From: JALSKU01 sp964556545
Lineage (GTDB): Bacteria > Campylobacterota > Campylobacteria > Campylobacterales > JALSKU01
DNA length: 64,000 nt
Direction: 5' to 3'
Assembly (NCBI GenBank): GCA_964556545.1
Contig: CAZKWE010000092.1
Coordinates: 1-64,000, forward strand
Of this stretch, positions 63,795-64,000 are shown in pieces. The position numbers were made by a program, and so were the translations under genes. Position 1 is the first letter of the stretch; each line of letters begins with the position of its first letter. The notes beneath the pieces were generated by a model that made no database searches, was not told where the DNA came from, and saw only the letters and a program-made list of their open reading frames with translations.

Positions 63795-64000
63795 TTAAAA
63801 TAGTGAGTTTTTTATACCAAGCTTAAACAAATCATAAGTCTTTGGTGTAGCAATCCTGCCTCTGGCTGTTCTTTGTATATAGCCGTTTGCAAGCAAATAT
63901 GGCTCTATGACATCTTCTATGGTTACCTCATCTTCGCTTAAAGCAGCCGCGATGGTATTTAATCCCAATGGTTTTCCTTTTGATTCAAGCAAAATTTTTA
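63795..64000 (-). CDS. ruvB: Holliday junction helicase RuvB, C-terminal end (partial)
   Basis: The last 68 or so codons of RuvB; the gene runs off the right edge. KGKPLGLNTIAAALSEDEVTIEDVIEPYLLANGYIQRTARGRIAT is the RuvB C-terminal winged-helix domain. The ATPase part is outside the window. RuvB drives branch migration with RuvA. Confidence 0.95.
   Translation of the reverse strand, partial: KILLESKGKPLGLNTIAAALSEDEVTIEDVIEPYLLANGYIQRTARGRIATPKTYDLFKLGIKNSLF

Noticed and set aside
1..64000. CRISPR array or defence island
   Set aside because: No regularly spaced repeats and no cas or recognised defence genes were seen; recQ and the RAYT are not enough to suggest one.

Overview
The window is chromosomal DNA of a Campylobacterota (epsilonproteobacterial) bacterium. 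It is AT-rich, with compact, often overlapping genes. The fumarate reductase order is C-A-B as in Wolinella, the nos locus is of Wolinella type, and a hemN / UPF0763 / argF / hemB / ribA block matches the arrangement I remember from Campylobacter jejuni. Genus is not certain; a free-living, N2O-respiring relative of Sulfurimonas or Sulfurospirillum would fit. I see no rRNA, CRISPR array or prophage.

Layout. 1-1.1 kb: accessory-looking DNA with a candidate structured ncRNA behind a perfect sigma-70 promoter, gene remnants and a tRNA-Met. 1.1-7.2 kb: AsmA-like envelope protein, CIRCE-controlled groESL, PAP2 phosphatase and an MFS transporter. 7.2-8.1 kb: a REP-associated tyrosine transposase (RAYT) flanked by three REP-like palindromes on each side. 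8.1-11.6 kb: aldehyde dehydrogenase and recQ. 11.6-22.6 kb: a divergent pair of operons, livKHMGF against iorAB-paaK-ACT-thioesterase-LysE-trpB, which looks like uptake and CoA/ferredoxin-linked metabolism of aromatic amino acids or aryl acids. 22.7-33 kb: agmatine deiminase and N-carbamoylputrescine amidase (agmatine to putrescine), metal transport (CDF; feoA-feoB-feoA under a Fur box), DUF302, a Csd3-like peptidoglycan peptidase, a PgbA-like protein, GlcD and YihY.

33.3-47.8 kb: one long minus-strand nos locus. The Wolinella-type core nosZ-B-D-G-C1-C2-H-F-L-Y is extended by two to three more NosL-like proteins, a second LolD/FtsX-type ABC transporter and a cysteine-containing polytopic membrane protein. 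Two FNR/CRP-type operators, before nosZ and before nosB, lie exactly where class II activators sit relative to a -10 box.

48-64 kb: housekeeping genes (alr, htpX, rsmG, ribA, hemB, a CetB-like PAS protein, argF, UPF0763, hemN, a GlcF/CCG iron-sulfur protein, lgt), the frdCAB fumarate reductase, an AI-2E family permease and the 3' end of ruvB. Between rsmG and ribA lies a non-coding element of about 274 bp with 34-bp terminal inverted repeats; related end-like sequences recur at 16.3 and 27.9 kb.

Together the genes describe an anaerobic or microaerobic respirer using N2O and fumarate. Most start choices rest on ribosome binding sites read by eye; no database search was possible.
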